DNA from: Bacteroidota bacterium
Lineage (GTDB): Bacteria > Bacteroidota > Bacteroidia > Chitinophagales > Chitinophagaceae
DNA length: 6,564 bases
Direction: 5' to 3'
Assembly (NCBI GenBank): GCA_023429985.1
Contig: JAEZCV010000204.1
Coordinates: 1 to 6,564, forward strand
In this document: positions 6,539-6,564 of the stretch, one piece after another
Layout: each line of letters starts with the position of its first letter
Numbering within the stretch: position 1 is the stretch's first letter
The notes under the pieces: model-generated
Database searches by the model: none
The model's input: the letters and a program-made list of their open reading frames with translations, nothing else
What the model was told of the DNA's origin: nothing
Translations under genes and position numbers: made by a program

Positions 6539-6564
6539 CACTCACCACTCACCACTCACTACTC
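6539..6564 (-). repeat. Inverted heptamer array, right arm, cut by window edge
   Basis: Three copies of CACTCAC (6539-6559), the reverse complement of GTGAGTG, are followed by TACTC, the start of a variant unit. This is the mirror of the array at 6407-6469 and shows that the heptamers bound a larger palindromic structure continuing past the window. Confidence 0.8.

Overview
The window looks like a chromosomal segment of a Bacteroidota bacterium, most likely a Chitinophagaceae-type relative. Four things point there: a secreted YwqK/MORN-like repeat protein carrying a TonB C-terminal domain, a very large secreted M14 metallopeptidase with an amidotransferase-like tail, a Bacteroidota-style secreted putative esterase, and mostly AT-rich gene starts without clear Shine-Dalgarno sites. 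The assignment rests on protein character and was not checked by a search.

Layout from left to right: (1) the 5' part of a malate/L-lactate dehydrogenase-family oxidoreductase on the minus strand, cut by the window edge; (2) a small three-helix membrane protein on the plus strand (522-866); (3) a gene-poor stretch (867-1234) with two different inverted-repeat structures, an element bounded by 14-bp inverted repeats and an 11-bp tandem repeat that folds onto an inverted copy of itself; (4) a secreted YwqK-like/TonB_C protein (1235-2182); (5) a bidirectional intrinsic terminator between convergent genes; (6) ssb for single-stranded DNA-binding protein on the minus strand (2433-2852); (7) an 855-residue M14-family zinc carboxypeptidase-like protein on the minus strand (2979-5546); (8) after a 58-bp divergent gap, a secreted alpha/beta-hydrolase (putative esterase) on the plus strand (5605-6417), interrupted by an in-frame TAG at codon 62; (9) a heptamer tandem-repeat element whose first units contain the esterase stop codon and which reappears inverted at the right edge of the window.

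The genes do not form an obvious single pathway. The M14 peptidase and the esterase are divergently arranged exported hydrolases sharing a short promoter region, and may be co-regulated. ssb lies 126 bp downstream of the peptidase on the same strand and probably has its own promoter. I see no phage, CRISPR, toxin-antitoxin or defence system. The most notable signals are the broken esterase frame and the three unrelated repeat/hairpin structures between genes.
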